The position numbers and the translations under genes are program-made. The notes beneath the pieces are model-generated. The model saw only the letters and a list, made by a program, of their open reading frames with translations, was not told where the DNA came from and did not search any database. This document shows positions 1 to 11,800 of a stretch of 57,006 nucleotides of DNA, one piece after another (position 1 is the stretch's first letter; each line of letters begins with the position of its first letter). Source of the DNA: Plantago elongata (lineage: Eukaryota > Streptophyta > Magnoliopsida > Lamiales > Plantaginaceae); contig JAYMSP010000335.1 in NCBI GenBank assembly GCA_036897095.1, positions 1 to 57,006 of the forward strand, in the 5' to 3' direction.

Positions 1-600
1 AGACATCCTTTCTGAAGTTCATTCTCCAGAACGGTTATCAACACTTGGGTCAGAAAGGAGAATCCTTCCATATACTGCACAAGTATATTAAGTTGTGATT
101 TCTTCTCCATCTCTCTGGATAAATAGCTGAAAAGTTATTTAAAGAGAAGCTTGACAAAAACCATATAACCAACACCATGAAGGCGTGGAGTACAGGAGGT
201 ATTTGGTTTAGAAAATCAAGGAAAATCTCCAAGGTTATCTTGAGTACATAAAGTACTTGGCTTTAGAAGCTAGGGATAAACTCAGGGGGAACATTTGGTT
301 GGAAACCATTTGTTTGGTAAGGATCTTAGAATAAGATAAATTGTAAGATGAACTCAATTGTCTGTTCTAGTGAATTCTAGGTCTCAAAAAGGCCGAAGTG
401 AACTAGTTGGAGGATTACGCCACCTCCAGAAATCACTATAAGTTGATGTATTATTTACTTATTGCATTTACGTTCTAGCAACACACTCACACACATTATA
501 ACTGCTAAGCACATTAGCGTTTATCTATCGCTTAAGGTCTTCCGCTCTTTGAAATTAAGCATCAGAAACCCCCAAGGTTTCTGAGAAATATCGACGGTTG
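1..600 (+). mobile_element. possible 3' end of a Copia-type LTR retrotransposon
   Basis: No coding frame survives. A G-rich purine tract in the context aaactcagggggaac near 281-295 looks like a polypurine tract. It is followed by AT-rich sequence resembling an LTR of the SIRE/Maximus Copia type (the tract from about 445 to 500 with tgcatttacgttct and an acacactcacacac run). The left part is cut by the window edge and no second LTR is seen. The identification rests on general resemblance and is weak. Confidence 0.3.
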
Positions 601-615
601 TTTTAAAAAACTTTT

Positions 616-631
616 CCCCCCCCCCCCCCCC
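616..631. repeat. poly-C homopolymer run (16 C)
   Basis: Sixteen uninterrupted C residues follow ctttt. Such a run is prone to length error in sequencing and assembly. Confidence 0.9.
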
Positions 632-1688
632 AAGTCTTTTACCTTTGCCGTGAATCTGGACCAACACAAACATATTTTCTCACATGTGTCGATGGATATT
701 GGGGGTCCACTTTTGATTGGATAAACTCGTTTAAAATATAAGTAGGGTGAAAGGATGTAGTGAGAGATAAATGTCCATCGATTTTGTTTATTGTCATATT
801 AGAGGAGACCTATGTAGTCAATCGTCTCCTATTGAATTCAAGCGGGGCTTTTTTCCTTGAATGAACTCATTATCATTTCTATTATGATAACTTTTTCCAA
901 TGTTGATTATATATATCAAATTCACCTTGGCATTATGCTTCTTGAATGATACTCTATACCGTATGTGACGTTATCGAAACCCATATGGACCTTTAGCTTT
1001 TCATAAATCTTTCGAGTAGGAATTGTCAATGAAAGACTGGCAAAATGAAAAGAAAAATGAAAAGTATTTAGGATCCAGGCCCCATGAAGTACCCGTTTAT
1101 CACCTATTTAGGACACAAAACTATGTGTCAACATTTAGCGTAGCGTGTAAGTTCGAGATTGATCAACTTCGACTTCCATGGAGATCGCCTACAATCATAA
1201 TTTGCTTGAATGTAATAAAAATCTTCCTAAGATTTTAGGATGGAGCTAATATATACTTCCTCCATCCCAATTTCAACTTTATATATTCCATTCATTTTGG
1301 AGCATCTCTCTCTTTCTCTCCGTCTCCCTCTCCCTTAATTAAATAGTACATCTTTTTATATTCTAGTAGTTAAGTCAAATAATTTTCATCCAATCTCTCA
1401 CTTATTACCCATTTCACGCCTCCACTCCACATCGTCCTCAACCGCTCAAATCATCTACACCATTAATCCACCACGTATATCTCATCTCCACCACCGATCT
1501 CTCATCTCCACTTAAACACCCGTTCACCATCCCCCCGCTTTAAATGTGAACTTGTCCGCGGTGATTTTAGAACAAATACACTCGTCATGGTCAAAGATTA
1601 GTACAACCCACCATAGGCCGGTGGTTGTAGTTTTGGGAAATAACCTCCCATACTATACTCATTCACGTACATGTCCAATGTTCATGTT
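632..1688. other. non-coding stretch, no gene recognised
   Basis: Only short frames without family resemblance are present. A lone Stowaway-like end (cttcctccatccca, near 1257) and pyrimidine-rich microsatellite-like sequence (tctctctttctctc, near 1305) are seen. Nothing else can be supported. Confidence 0.5.
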
Positions 1689-1698
1689 AGAGTTTGGT

Positions 1699-1793
1699 GA
1701 CAATAAAGCGCAACTCAGTTGGTAATACGCTTCCCCTCCAACCAATAGGTTGAAGGTTTGAGTCACATTTGCTATTTTAAAAAAAAATTGTTA
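1699..1793 (+). mobile_element. short tRNA-derived SINE with target-site duplication
   Basis: The stretch contains a tRNA-like box A (gcgcaactcagttggtaata, about 1708-1727) and, about 30 bases on, a box B-like motif (ggtttgagtcac, about 1755-1766). This is the internal RNA polymerase III promoter layout of tRNA-derived SINEs. It ends in an A/T-rich tail (ttttaaaaaaaaattg). A perfect 10 bp direct repeat AGAGTTTGGT flanks it at 1689-1698 and 1794-1803, as expected of target-primed insertion. At about 95 bp it is short for a plant SINE and could be a truncated member. It cannot be a working tRNA because no acceptor stem is seen. Confidence 0.6.
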
Positions 1794-2011
1794 AGAGTTT
1801 GGTATTCTACACTAGTAGAACATGACCCCGAAACTAACCTAACTCATCATCCGATAAGAACACGTCATGTTTAACGCGCTACATTATCTTCTACAGTAAA
1901 ATTTCAACTAAATTTTATTTCCACAAAACAATTATCTTCGATTTCTACCTTACTTTCACTTCATATTTACTTTTCCAATCAAATTAACAATTTTATTAAA
2001 ACTTAAAAGTA

Positions 2012-2236
2012 CTCCCTCCATTCCATTAAATATTGTTATTTTCTATTTTGGGTGTTCCATTATAAACTTTCAATTTTCGTTTGTGGAAATTAACTATCTT
2101 CACTATTAATAATTTTTTTTTTTACTTTTTACTATACACTTATTACTTTATCTATATAAACCATGTTTTTACTCAAACTTCATAAAATTTGTGCAAGAAA
2201 AAAAAAATGAAAAAAAAAATTGTGGAACGAAGGATG
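2012..2236. mobile_element. Stowaway-type MITE (Tc1/mariner-like)
   Basis: The left end CTCCCTCCATTCCA matches the inverted right end (tggaacgaaggatg read on the other strand). TA dinucleotides at 2010-2011 and 2237-2238 fit the TA target duplication of Stowaway elements. The 225 bp interior is AT-rich and non-coding. Confidence 0.75.
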
Positions 2237-2238
2237 TA

Positions 2239-3112
2239 TCACACATCACTTACTTGTTGAACTCTTTATTTTTACACACCATTACATAACAACTCAATAA
2301 ATTTGTAACTCTATTCCAAATACTATTTTTTTAAATTCACTATTCATCAACTAAAAGTTTTTTATTGTGTGTATTTTTTTAACTCTATATCAAACCACAT
2401 GTGAGATTTTTTATTGGGTTATCAACTCACATGTATTTATTTATATAAGGATTTTCCTGGTTTAATCTCAACTTGAGTTGAGATTTTTCAACTCGAGTTG
2501 GATTTTGTAAGTTATTGTGTTTGTTTACCAATTATACATAATACACTATACATTATATGATATTCTATAGGGTATCAAAATTAAACATTAAAATTAATAT
2601 CTCCAAGTGTTAAAGTTAATAAAAATGTCATGTCTTCAATTCATGGTGATGTAAAAATTTCATTTTACTTATCTTGTATATTTTTTATTTTATTATTATT
2701 ACTTTTAAGGTCCAACTAAAATTTACACATGGGGCTCCATAAAATTTTGGCCGGCCTTAAATGATAATGGAAGTTTGCATTATATTAAGAATTGAGTTAG
2801 TTGAACTTGTTATTTTTGAAAAAGATTATAAAAATTTAAAGTGATCATAGATTTGATTCACTAAAAGTTAAGTTGACATACTCAAAAGAATAAATGATAT
2901 TTAACACTATAGGAAAGTAATTAATTTTAACATGTTTTTTTCATTAAAGATTTTACTTTTTGATGGGTGTGATTCATTTTGTCCTACACTTTCTTCATAT
3001 TCTAAAAATAAAACATGCTCTGGTTAGGCTATCATTTTTTAATCCACATTCATTTTTACCAACGACTTTACTCTGGTATAGTTGAAAATTATATTAAGTT
3101 AGTAGGGTTATG
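2239..3112. other. AT-rich non-coding stretch
   Basis: No coding frame with family resemblance and no clear element ends were found here. The sequence is AT-rich with short homopolymer runs. Confidence 0.5.
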
Positions 3113-3117
3113 ATTTA

Positions 3118-5157
3118 TGTAGCACCCTCATCTTTAAAAATGTGAATTATGAAAAATTACAACTCGCGGTAGTTCTGGTGCTTTGAAATTCGACGAACTT
3201 AGATTTGTAAAATTAAAAACGTAGATTGACGACTTGACTGTAAACATAACATGTAAATTCTTGAAATAAGTTCGTGAACTAGTTAAAATATGCAGCGAAA
3301 TTAGAAACCATAAAATCTTGCAACAACACAAAGTCTTTTAAATCATAAAATTTAAATAATGTTAAGAATCTTCATGGTATGATCACTACTTCAACAACAC
3401 TCCACTCCAAGCTCGGCATCAAACCTAAAATTGATATTTTTAGAAAGGGGTCAGTCGTGACCACTGACTGAGCAAGTATCTATGCACGTGCCATGACTTA
3501 AATTATAACTTCATATCCTTATATCTTTTAGTCTTGTCATGCAATGCATCATATGGCTTGACTCGACTATGAACAATTAAACTTAATTCTACTTGAACTG
3601 AAACTTGAAAATTAACTTTAAACTTTAGTCTAAAAACATACTTCGAAACATAACTTGATTCGTGAACTTATTTGGCATCGTAAGGTACATCTCTAGTCGT
3701 TGGTGACCGCTTAACTTGAATAGCCACAATTTGTTAGTTGCCTAGCCAATAATGACCACGTAGCATGATAGTCACGAGTTGCTAGTCGCCTAGCCGATGG
3801 TGACCGCTTAACATGATAGTCATGATTTTCTAGTTGCCTAGTCGATGATGACCGCTTAACTTGATAGTCACGATTTACTAGTTGCCTAGCCGATGGTGAC
3901 TGCTTAACTTGGTTGATCACGATTTACTTGAGAAATCTTACTATCTTTTGACATCACTTGAAATCATACTTGACTTAACTCTTATTAATATGGGTGCATG
4001 CTCTTAAACTTAACTTATGAATGCATGAACTAGTGGGTGCATACCATCAACATAGTAGTAGCATCTTAAATAATGATTAAAACATAACAACTTCAAACAC
4101 AGAGTAATCTGGAATCACCATACATTCATAAGTATCGATTACATAAGGGTGTGATATTGGTAATACTGTTCCATGATCAAAATATATACACAGAGTATCA
4201 AGAATCATAAGAACCACATGAATTAGTATTCTCAAAATAAGTTAGTAACACCACCCCATATTTTATTTTACTGGTCATCATCATCACCATCCTAATTACG
4301 AGAACTACATACATATCACTGGCAATTGACCATGAATCAACATATATAAACATGCAACAATATTAAAACAACACAACCTACCAAATTCTATTTAATTAGC
4401 TAACAAGACTTTCATATTCATTCCATTTATATAATATCAAGATCACTTGAGTAGAACACTGTAAAGTACTGTGCATAATTATAGGGTTGAAGTGATACCT
4501 CATATTGAAACACCCAAACATTATTCACTAAGACGTGACCATGATCATGAGTTAAGCAAATAAGCTTTTCAACACATACAGACATCTATCTTAAAATTGT
4601 AAATGAGTGTGAATAAGATATTAGGAGATCTTGCAAGCATAACATATATCATTGCATAGATGACAAAATAATCGTGATGCAAGTCCTGGGAATTTGCCCG
4701 GAAGAGAATAAATATGACAAACAAGGATCGATATGGATATAAAAAATGACTCTCTGTTCGAATCATTTTTCAGGATGATTTAGACATCCAAATGGAGATC
4801 TCTCCGGTGACAGTGTAGAATGTCGTGTTAGGAAATTCAACCCAAAAATCAGCTCGATCCAACGGTTAGATAACCAGAAATTGAGTTTTGAATACTGCTG
4901 CATCTGACAAAATTTTACACGCGAAAAGAGTCATTTTGGCTAAATATGTTTTATTTCAAAAGCTCTCCTATTTTTGGGGGAGAAGATTAGAGTTTGAAAG
5001 GGACTTTGACAATAGATAAGCTTGGAATTTTGATAAGTAATGGGTTGGACAATTTACAAGTCATAAAGTTTGGTCCAACAATGTTTACGAACGCCAGTTT
5101 GGCGAACGGTTCGTTTAAAACGTACAAGTTCGAAATACGAATTTTTTGGCTGTTACA
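3118..5157 (+). mobile_element. solo LTR, probably of a Ty3/Gypsy Tekay (Del)-type retrotransposon
   Basis: The stretch starts TGTAGCACCC and ends GGCTGTTACA, the TG...CA boundary pair close to the TGTAACACC...TGTTACA ends known for Tekay/Del chromovirus LTRs. Both sides carry the same 5 bp, ATTTA (3113-3117 and 5158-5162), a perfect target-site duplication. At 2,040 bp it fits the long LTRs of that lineage. No primer binding site, coding region or second LTR is present, so this is most simply a solo LTR left by recombination between two LTRs. A 48 bp tandem repeat lies inside. The lineage is inferred from the ends and length; the solo LTR call rests on the matching duplications. Confidence 0.85.
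3708..3931. repeat. 48 bp minisatellite inside the solo LTR (about 4.6 copies)
   Basis: Units start cgcttaac and end cgatggtgac with a period of 48 bases; copies differ at a few positions each. As 48 is a multiple of three, one minus-strand frame stays open through the array and shows a 16-residue repeat, which is a by-product of the period and not evidence of a gene. Confidence 0.85.
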
Positions 5158-5162
5158 ATTTA

Positions 5163-5819
5163 TCTGAAAATTTATTAATATTAATTCAATTTAGCTTCAT
5201 GTAATTATGTTTAGATTTTGTTTAATTAGTTTTTATACTATAAATAAGTTCAATTCACTTTTGTTCAAATGAAAACAACAAAGTTTAATCCTCTATTTAA
5301 ATGATAAAAAGGGTGAATAAAATTCTATCATGATCGATTTTACTTATTACACTGGAATCTCTAACATTTAAATAGATATATAAATAAAATAATATCTAAG
5401 CATACTATCATTTATCAATAGAGTGCCTTCTCCTAGCCATGCATAATCAAGCTAGTATATATTTTTCTAAAAATTATATATAATATAGAAAAGCATTTCA
5501 CTAGGTAAAGTTATAGTCATTAGCCAACCCTTTCCTCCATTAGGACAGAGCGCATATATACTTTTGCTTAAAGAACTTAATAATAATAGTAATTTTGTCA
5601 AGTAAGGAAAGTACCCTTTATCTTATCCTTTTAGTAGGGTTTTTTATAATTCCCTAGTTATAGCCTATATTAGTTAGGAAATAAGCTACAATTATTAAAG
5701 TTTATAATTATTAGAGGGAGAGATTGCCACCTGCCCTATATTTTCTAGAACATATAGAAGAGTTCCTATACATTCTTTAATATCTTATAAATTAATTAGA
5801 GTAAATATTCTTATAAAAT

Positions 5820-5858
<39 letters not shown>

Positions 5859-6765
5859 CATCATTATATAAAAAGTATTTCGTCCTCACATATTCCTCCA
5901 TGTTCTTGTTCCATAAATAAATATTACTCACACTTTTTTTTAATTTCTCGTTCAAACACATGTACTTAAAATTTGAGCAAGGAATCCCTTATAAAAATTC
6001 TCAAGCATGGATGATGGATCATGATTCACGAAAGTAGGAGGGGTAGTATACTTCTGTATAAATGAAGTGCTACAAAACTCCGAAATTGTAAATGATTTTG
6101 TCTCTCAATAATTGTGTTGTTGACGGACATTTCAATATTTGGTCCAAGAATTATTGTATATAAGTGTTTAATTAATTGTTATTGTGTTTATATTATTTAG
6201 TTCAAGAATTATTATATTTAGTTCAATGATTTTGGAAATTGAAGGTTAAAGAATTAAATGTAAGAATGAGTGTCACATGTAGGAATCAATCTTTGAACTT
6301 GAGTAAGTGAAGTAGAGCACAATCAACTTTTATTTTTTTTCCCTAACCAATCAGAACATTTCATTTTGCCAACTGAAAACAAGATTGGACCAATAAAAAC
6401 TCTTTATTTTGCCACATAATTAAATGATGTGGATAGCCTAGAATGACCCATTTTTTAGTTTATGTATTATATAGATTATTAGAATTGGGTCACACGCTAT
6501 GCGTGTGAAGCGTATTCCAAATCTACATTGTGTATTTTTCTAAAATTTACACCACCATAATACACATATTCATCATATATTTAGGTCTGCATTATTATTT
6601 ATTAATACATACAAAGTTTTTTATTAAATATATATTAATTAAGTGAATAGATTTTTATATCAACGTAATGGGTCTCGCGTAACATTGTGTGTCCAGTAGG
6701 CCAGGTATCGGCCCATTAGTGATCAATTTGATACATTAAATATAATCGAGTCTTCTTGAGATAAG
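5163..6765. other. AT-rich non-coding stretch
   Basis: No gene is recognised. The stretch holds the AT dinucleotide run listed separately and otherwise low-complexity AT-rich sequence. Confidence 0.5.
5823..5856. repeat. (AT)n microsatellite
   Basis: About 17 uninterrupted AT dinucleotides. Confidence 0.95.
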
Positions 6766-6912
6766 GCTCTGTTCTTTTGACCGAAATTTACTGAATGGAA
6801 ATGAAATGAACTAAACTAAACTGAAGTAAAGTAAAGTATAAATTACCAAGTAGAGTTTGAACTGAAATAAACTGAACTGAAATAATTTTCAGTTGAAGAG
6901 AACATAACTTAT
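6766..6912. mobile_element. possible small TIR element (MITE)
   Basis: The left end (ctgttcttttgaccgaaa) and the inverted right end (tatgttctcttcaactgaaa) match with few differences and flank about 110 bp of AT-rich sequence rich in gaaatgaact-like words. A target duplication was not clear, so the superfamily is open. Confidence 0.35.
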
Positions 6913-7659
6913 CCCTACAAATATCGTGATTTTATCAATAAACATTATTTGATTAATTTTACTAAATGATGTTATATAGACTAAAATAAATTCATTAATT
7001 AGAGTATATCTTCTCCAAGTGGAAATACCAAATTGATTGTTGTAGTCATCCATAAAATTAAAATATCAGGATTGAAATTTTTGTTAGTAATTTCAACCTT
7101 TTTATTACTAAGCCTTGCAAGATTCATTATTATTTATTATTTTAAATTTTTAATTCAATAAGTAACTTGTGTATTAATAATTATTGCCTACCAATGACTC
7201 CAAGTTACAAAAAAAAATAAAATGTTTACCTTCACATTTAATAACAATATGAATTTGTAAATGGGAAATGACTGTAGATACAACTTCAACTTTTACAGTC
7301 AAGTGGCTTCTTCCTTCATTACTTCATCTCCCACAATTCTTCTTCCTTCTAGCTATTCTGCAACTTACTTTCTGTACACTTTATTTGTAAAATTAAGTTA
7401 ATTTTTTTGGAGTACGAAAGGCAATGGATACAGAAAAAACTGAATTTGGTTCGTTGTCCCGAGCAAATATAATGGACTCGATTAAAATTAATGGTGTTTA
7501 GGTCGATTTTTCTGTTGAATTAACTACACCATTATGGTGCATTATTGCCCCTCAACGCCTGATGCTTGTGTTGTATATGCAGCACGATGCACATGTGTGT
7601 TATACTAAGCAAAACTAACAATTTTAACTGGCTCTTAATTCTATCGACTGTGACAGTGC

Positions 7660-7866
7660 CTATTCAAAACAATTGGTGAGCATCCACTCTAGTTTAGCAG
7701 AAAATAAGTTAAAATAAGTGTATAACAAATACGCAAATCCTAAGAGAGCTCCTGCCTTTGTTGTGTTGTTTCCACCTGCTAAAACTCTACTTTCGCGTGC
7801 TTGAATCTTGCTTTGATCGTGGGCCATCATGTCTTCAAGAGATCTCCAATGGTGTTTCAGATCCAT
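7660..7866 (-). CDS. hypothetical small protein with one membrane segment (68 residues)
   Basis: A minus-strand frame of 68 codons starts MDLKHHWRSLEDMM and contains one hydrophobic stretch at about residues 40-56 (GALLGFAYLLYTYFNLF), which could be a single membrane helix. The charged N-terminal half (HDQSKIQARES) is not low-complexity. Upstream on the same strand lies a TATA-like TTTATATAA (8048-8056), followed by CT-rich sequence like a plant 5' leader. A short upstream frame, MEHPAWI, overlaps the start codon. No family was recognised. The frame could be chance, or one exon of a larger gene. Low confidence. Confidence 0.3.
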   Translation of the reverse strand: MDLKHHWRSLEDMMAHDQSKIQARESRVLAGGNNTTKAGALLGFAYLLYTYFNLFSAKLEWMLTNCFE

Positions 7867-8047
7867 GCTGGATGCTCCATTCTCTCCGCCAGTATGCGGT
7901 TAGACTCGAATGAAAGATTCTCAGATTCCAAAAATAGTTATATCTTTATGAAGCTTAAAGAAAGAAGAAAAGGATATGGAAAGAACAATTGGATTTGGTT
8001 GAAAAGGAGGGAGAGAGAGGTGTCGAGAGGCAGATACCTTTTCTTTT

Positions 8048-8056
8048 TTATATAAA
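8048..8056 (-). promoter_or_regulatory. candidate TATA box for the small minus-strand gene
   Basis: Read on the minus strand this is TTTATATAA, about 180 bases before the candidate start codon at 7866, with CT-rich leader-like sequence between. It is only as good as the gene call. Confidence 0.25.
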
Positions 8057-8827
8057 TGACTTGACATTTGTGATAATTGTTGAGTTACACGCGCTACCTA
8101 TCGAGTCTGGACACTAGAAATAATTTTGATAGATTTTTACTTTGGACGGACGAAAGTGGGCCACAATTGAAACTAAATTGGAAGTTACCCACATGCGTTT
8201 TATTTGGTTATATTATTAAAAAATAATACACAAACACATATGTCATTTTATAATTTATTCATCCACTCTCTTACATTATTCATGAAAAACTTATAGTCCA
8301 CCCGTGAAAACTGAAAAGTTTAATTGGGGATGTACTCCCTCCGTTCTTTTAATAACTTTGTAACTTTTTTTTTTATGTTACATTCGAGACTTCAGAATTT
8401 CATTAATGAAAATTTTTCACGCTACTGTCTAATTCTTTATCATTTATTTAATCACTTACAAATTTACCAATATAAATACTTAAAAAAAAAAAGAAGGAAA
8501 AAGGAAAATAAAAAAGGAAAAATGACGTCCAGTTCGAAAGAAGGCCTCGAACTTGTTCAAACCGGATCGCAGGCAATCCTTTTCTGCCCAAGTGCAGCAA
8601 TTTTTCAATTTTTCCAATTCCATTGCCAAATCTTGCACATGTCATCTCCCTGAGCAAAGTTCCCACCATTATTGGTAAGCTCAGTTCAATTACATACATA
8701 GTAGCTAAATTCTCCAAAATCTGAGATCAAAATCTCCAGTTTATCTTAGATCTCTCTGATCTCATCTTCCTGTTCACAGGACTTGGATCTGGTACATCTA
8801 TCAAGGAGCTTCAAAACAGACGCAGCC

Positions 8828-11800
8828 ATGAATCCTTTCTCCTCCGCCACTCGCCTGAGGTTTGTACTTTACGGTCTCACTGTCTTCCATTTCTTCTGTT
8901 TTGGATCACATTGCTATTTAGTCGGATTAGTTTTGTTAGTTGTTACCGGACGCATTTGAGATTTAGGAATTTAGTCGTGTGATCGATTAGGAATACTAGT
9001 TGAACTATCTACCTTGTACATTTCTACAGTAAATGAGTAACTCAGTATTCTCGGAAGGAGAGGTAATGATAGGAACGAGTGTTATTGAGCTTTAAAGGAT
9101 TTCGAAATTCGGAAGTCAGTGTGATTGGTGTTGATTTATATACTTACTTTTTGAGATAACATGCACTTAAGTAGTAAGAAATCAGGGAAATAGTTGCTGC
9201 GGTATATCCTCGTTGAAGTTGGAGTAGATTTCGTGCACTGATGAACTTGCTATTCATTTTGCTAGTTTGAGTGTCTGATTAAGAGATTTGTAGAGTTGTG
9301 AAACCGATGGAAATGCAGCTGATCCTTTTGAATAATTTGAATGTAAGAGAAACCTATCTAGTTTCTGATTTGTGAAAAAATGAAGTCGAGGACTAGTGTC
9401 TCAGTGTGGTCAATGATGATTCAAAGCGAAGGTGTACATGTATGGATTGTCATATATTAATTCCCCTCTCCTGGTGTAGTGGAAAGTGGAAACGACATAA
9501 ACTAATGCTGTTAGTTGAGGTTGGGGTTATTGTTTCGTTCAGCAGAGGTGGTTATGTGGAGATTGATGATGTTGGAATTGTACATTGCTTAGAATGTTTT
9601 AGCAGAAATTGGACAATGAGAGGGAGATGGTGCCATGGTGGGACGGAATTATATTTTGTAGAGTGGTACACATTGTGCATGATTATGAAGCTGTAATAGA
9701 AATGAATTTATTTTTTGTAGAGGTAAGGATAAGTTATTGCCCATTCGAAGAATAGAAGGGAGCTCACTTCAAAACTTCATGTTACTTACTGTTTACTTGC
9801 TTGTTCACGTTATGTATTTATGTGTAGCAACTAATAGAGTGATAGTGCATTAGATAAAATTCACTACTATGTCTCCTCCCCCCCTGGTATACTCTTGAAA
9901 CATTGTTATTTTGTGTTACTTATCTAGGATATGGTGATGTGCTTGTTGATATGAGAATTAGATATAGTTCCGATACCTGATACAAGGATAATTTAATAAG
10001 AGTGCCCAGTGATCTATGATCTGGTTATGGAGTCAGCTAATATATTTGTGCTAATTGCTAAGTTTCTTGATTTACATCATATGGTATGCTTATCAGTTAT
10101 CACCAAACTTGATGCATTAATTTAATCCTAGGAAGTAGCCTTTACGATTGTTTCCATGTAAACTCCTAGAGGCTATTTGGAATCTATGATCAGTGATGGG
10201 GTGGCAGAACTCATGCCTCGGCAGGGTTTTCTATTTTTCTTTTTGCTGCAGTGAAGTTAATATCTCTGTGTCTTTGGGTAGCACTGCTTATGAAAGGCAG
10301 ACTCAGCAGATAATGCTCCGAGTCCAGGAAAATAACTCCAAGAGCTTAAAGGACATTTTTAATTTTTTATTCTATAGAATAACATGTAAGCATATTAAAG
10401 AAGTCCATTCTCTTTTGTTTATGGGCATCGTTGAGCAGCATGCAGTCAGAGTTCTTTAAAACTGAGTTTTGCCATTGCTCTTACTTTAAGATATACTATC
10501 CGCCCCCCTATCTCATATCCCTGTGTGCAGTTTTAAATTTCCCTTCACCCGTAAAAAATCATGAGTATTGGATACTTATCTCTCCTGTTCACTGATTATT
10601 TTCTCTACATTTGAGTTATTATAAACTGAGAACTATTTTCTGCCAGGGATATGATCCGATCTATACGTGCTTGCAAGACTGCAGCAGAAGAGCGTGCTGT
10701 TGTGAGAAAAGAATGCGCTTCAATACGAGCATCTATTAGTGAAAATGATCAGTTTTATATGCACCGGAATTTGGCGAAGCTCATGTTCATTCACATGCTT
10801 GGTTATCCTACACATTTTGGTCAAATGGAATGCCTAAAGTTGATCGCTTCTCCGGGTTTTCCAGAGAAGAGAATAGGATATCTTGGCTTGATGTTGCTAC
10901 TTGACGAAAGACAAGAAGTTTTGATGCTTGTGACCAACTCAATAAAACAGTAATCTCCGAAGATATCTCTCTTTGCATCATGTTCTATCTGAAGCACATA
11001 ACTTGCTGTATAACTTAAGCTTACCTAAAGAAAAAAAGAACTGATTTTTTGTATAGGAACGAGAGGATGGATATAAAGATTAGCGATGTTGGATGAAAAA
11101 CTTATGAATTGGAAAGTTTTAAGTGTTCTTTTAAAAAATTCATAGTGAAGACCTTGCCCTTATAGGAAATGGATATAACTAGATTGCTTGTTGATGAAAA
11201 CATGTAAACAGAAAATAGCGTCATTGTTTTTGTTTCATTTTATGAAAGGACTTTGTTGGCTAGATGAAATGCAGCAGTTGTTTCCTGGTTTTGAAAATGA
11301 TTTTATAGTTTCAGAATTCTTGCACAGAAAATTGCAATTCTCAAATTGATTGGATGTCTTAATATTTTGCACAGAGATTTAAATCACACCAACCAGTATA
11401 TTGTTGGACTTGCTCTTTGTGCCTTGGGGAACATCTGTTCTGCTGAAATGGCTCGTGATCTCGCGCCAGAGGTGGAAAGATTACTTCAATTTCGGGATCC
11501 TAATATCAGGAAGAAAGTAAGATATTTATTAAGATCCCCTTAATTCCAGTGGAAAATTTGTCTTTCATGATAATCCAGTTGAGCTTCAAATTTTATCTAT
11601 TCTTTTTAACTACAGTGTATGTTTTACGATATTGTTTGTATTTAGTCATCAGATATCATTCCAACTCCTGTTGGGTATTAATAATCTGAATGATTGGACA
11701 TAAGCAAAATCATTATTCTGATGTAGTGAGGTTTTATATTGTTGTTTTTTGGAGTGAGGCTGTTCTGTGATGAAATGAATAATGAAATGCTCCCATCATC

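Noticed and set aside
3711-3920. Minus-strand frame with a 16-residue repeat
   Set aside because: It follows from the 48 bp period of the minisatellite inside the solo LTR.
8330-8720. Frames of 89 and 109 codons just upstream of gamma-adaptin
   Set aside because: They overlap on both strands in promoter/leader sequence and a Stowaway-like end (actccctccgttctttt); no family resemblance.
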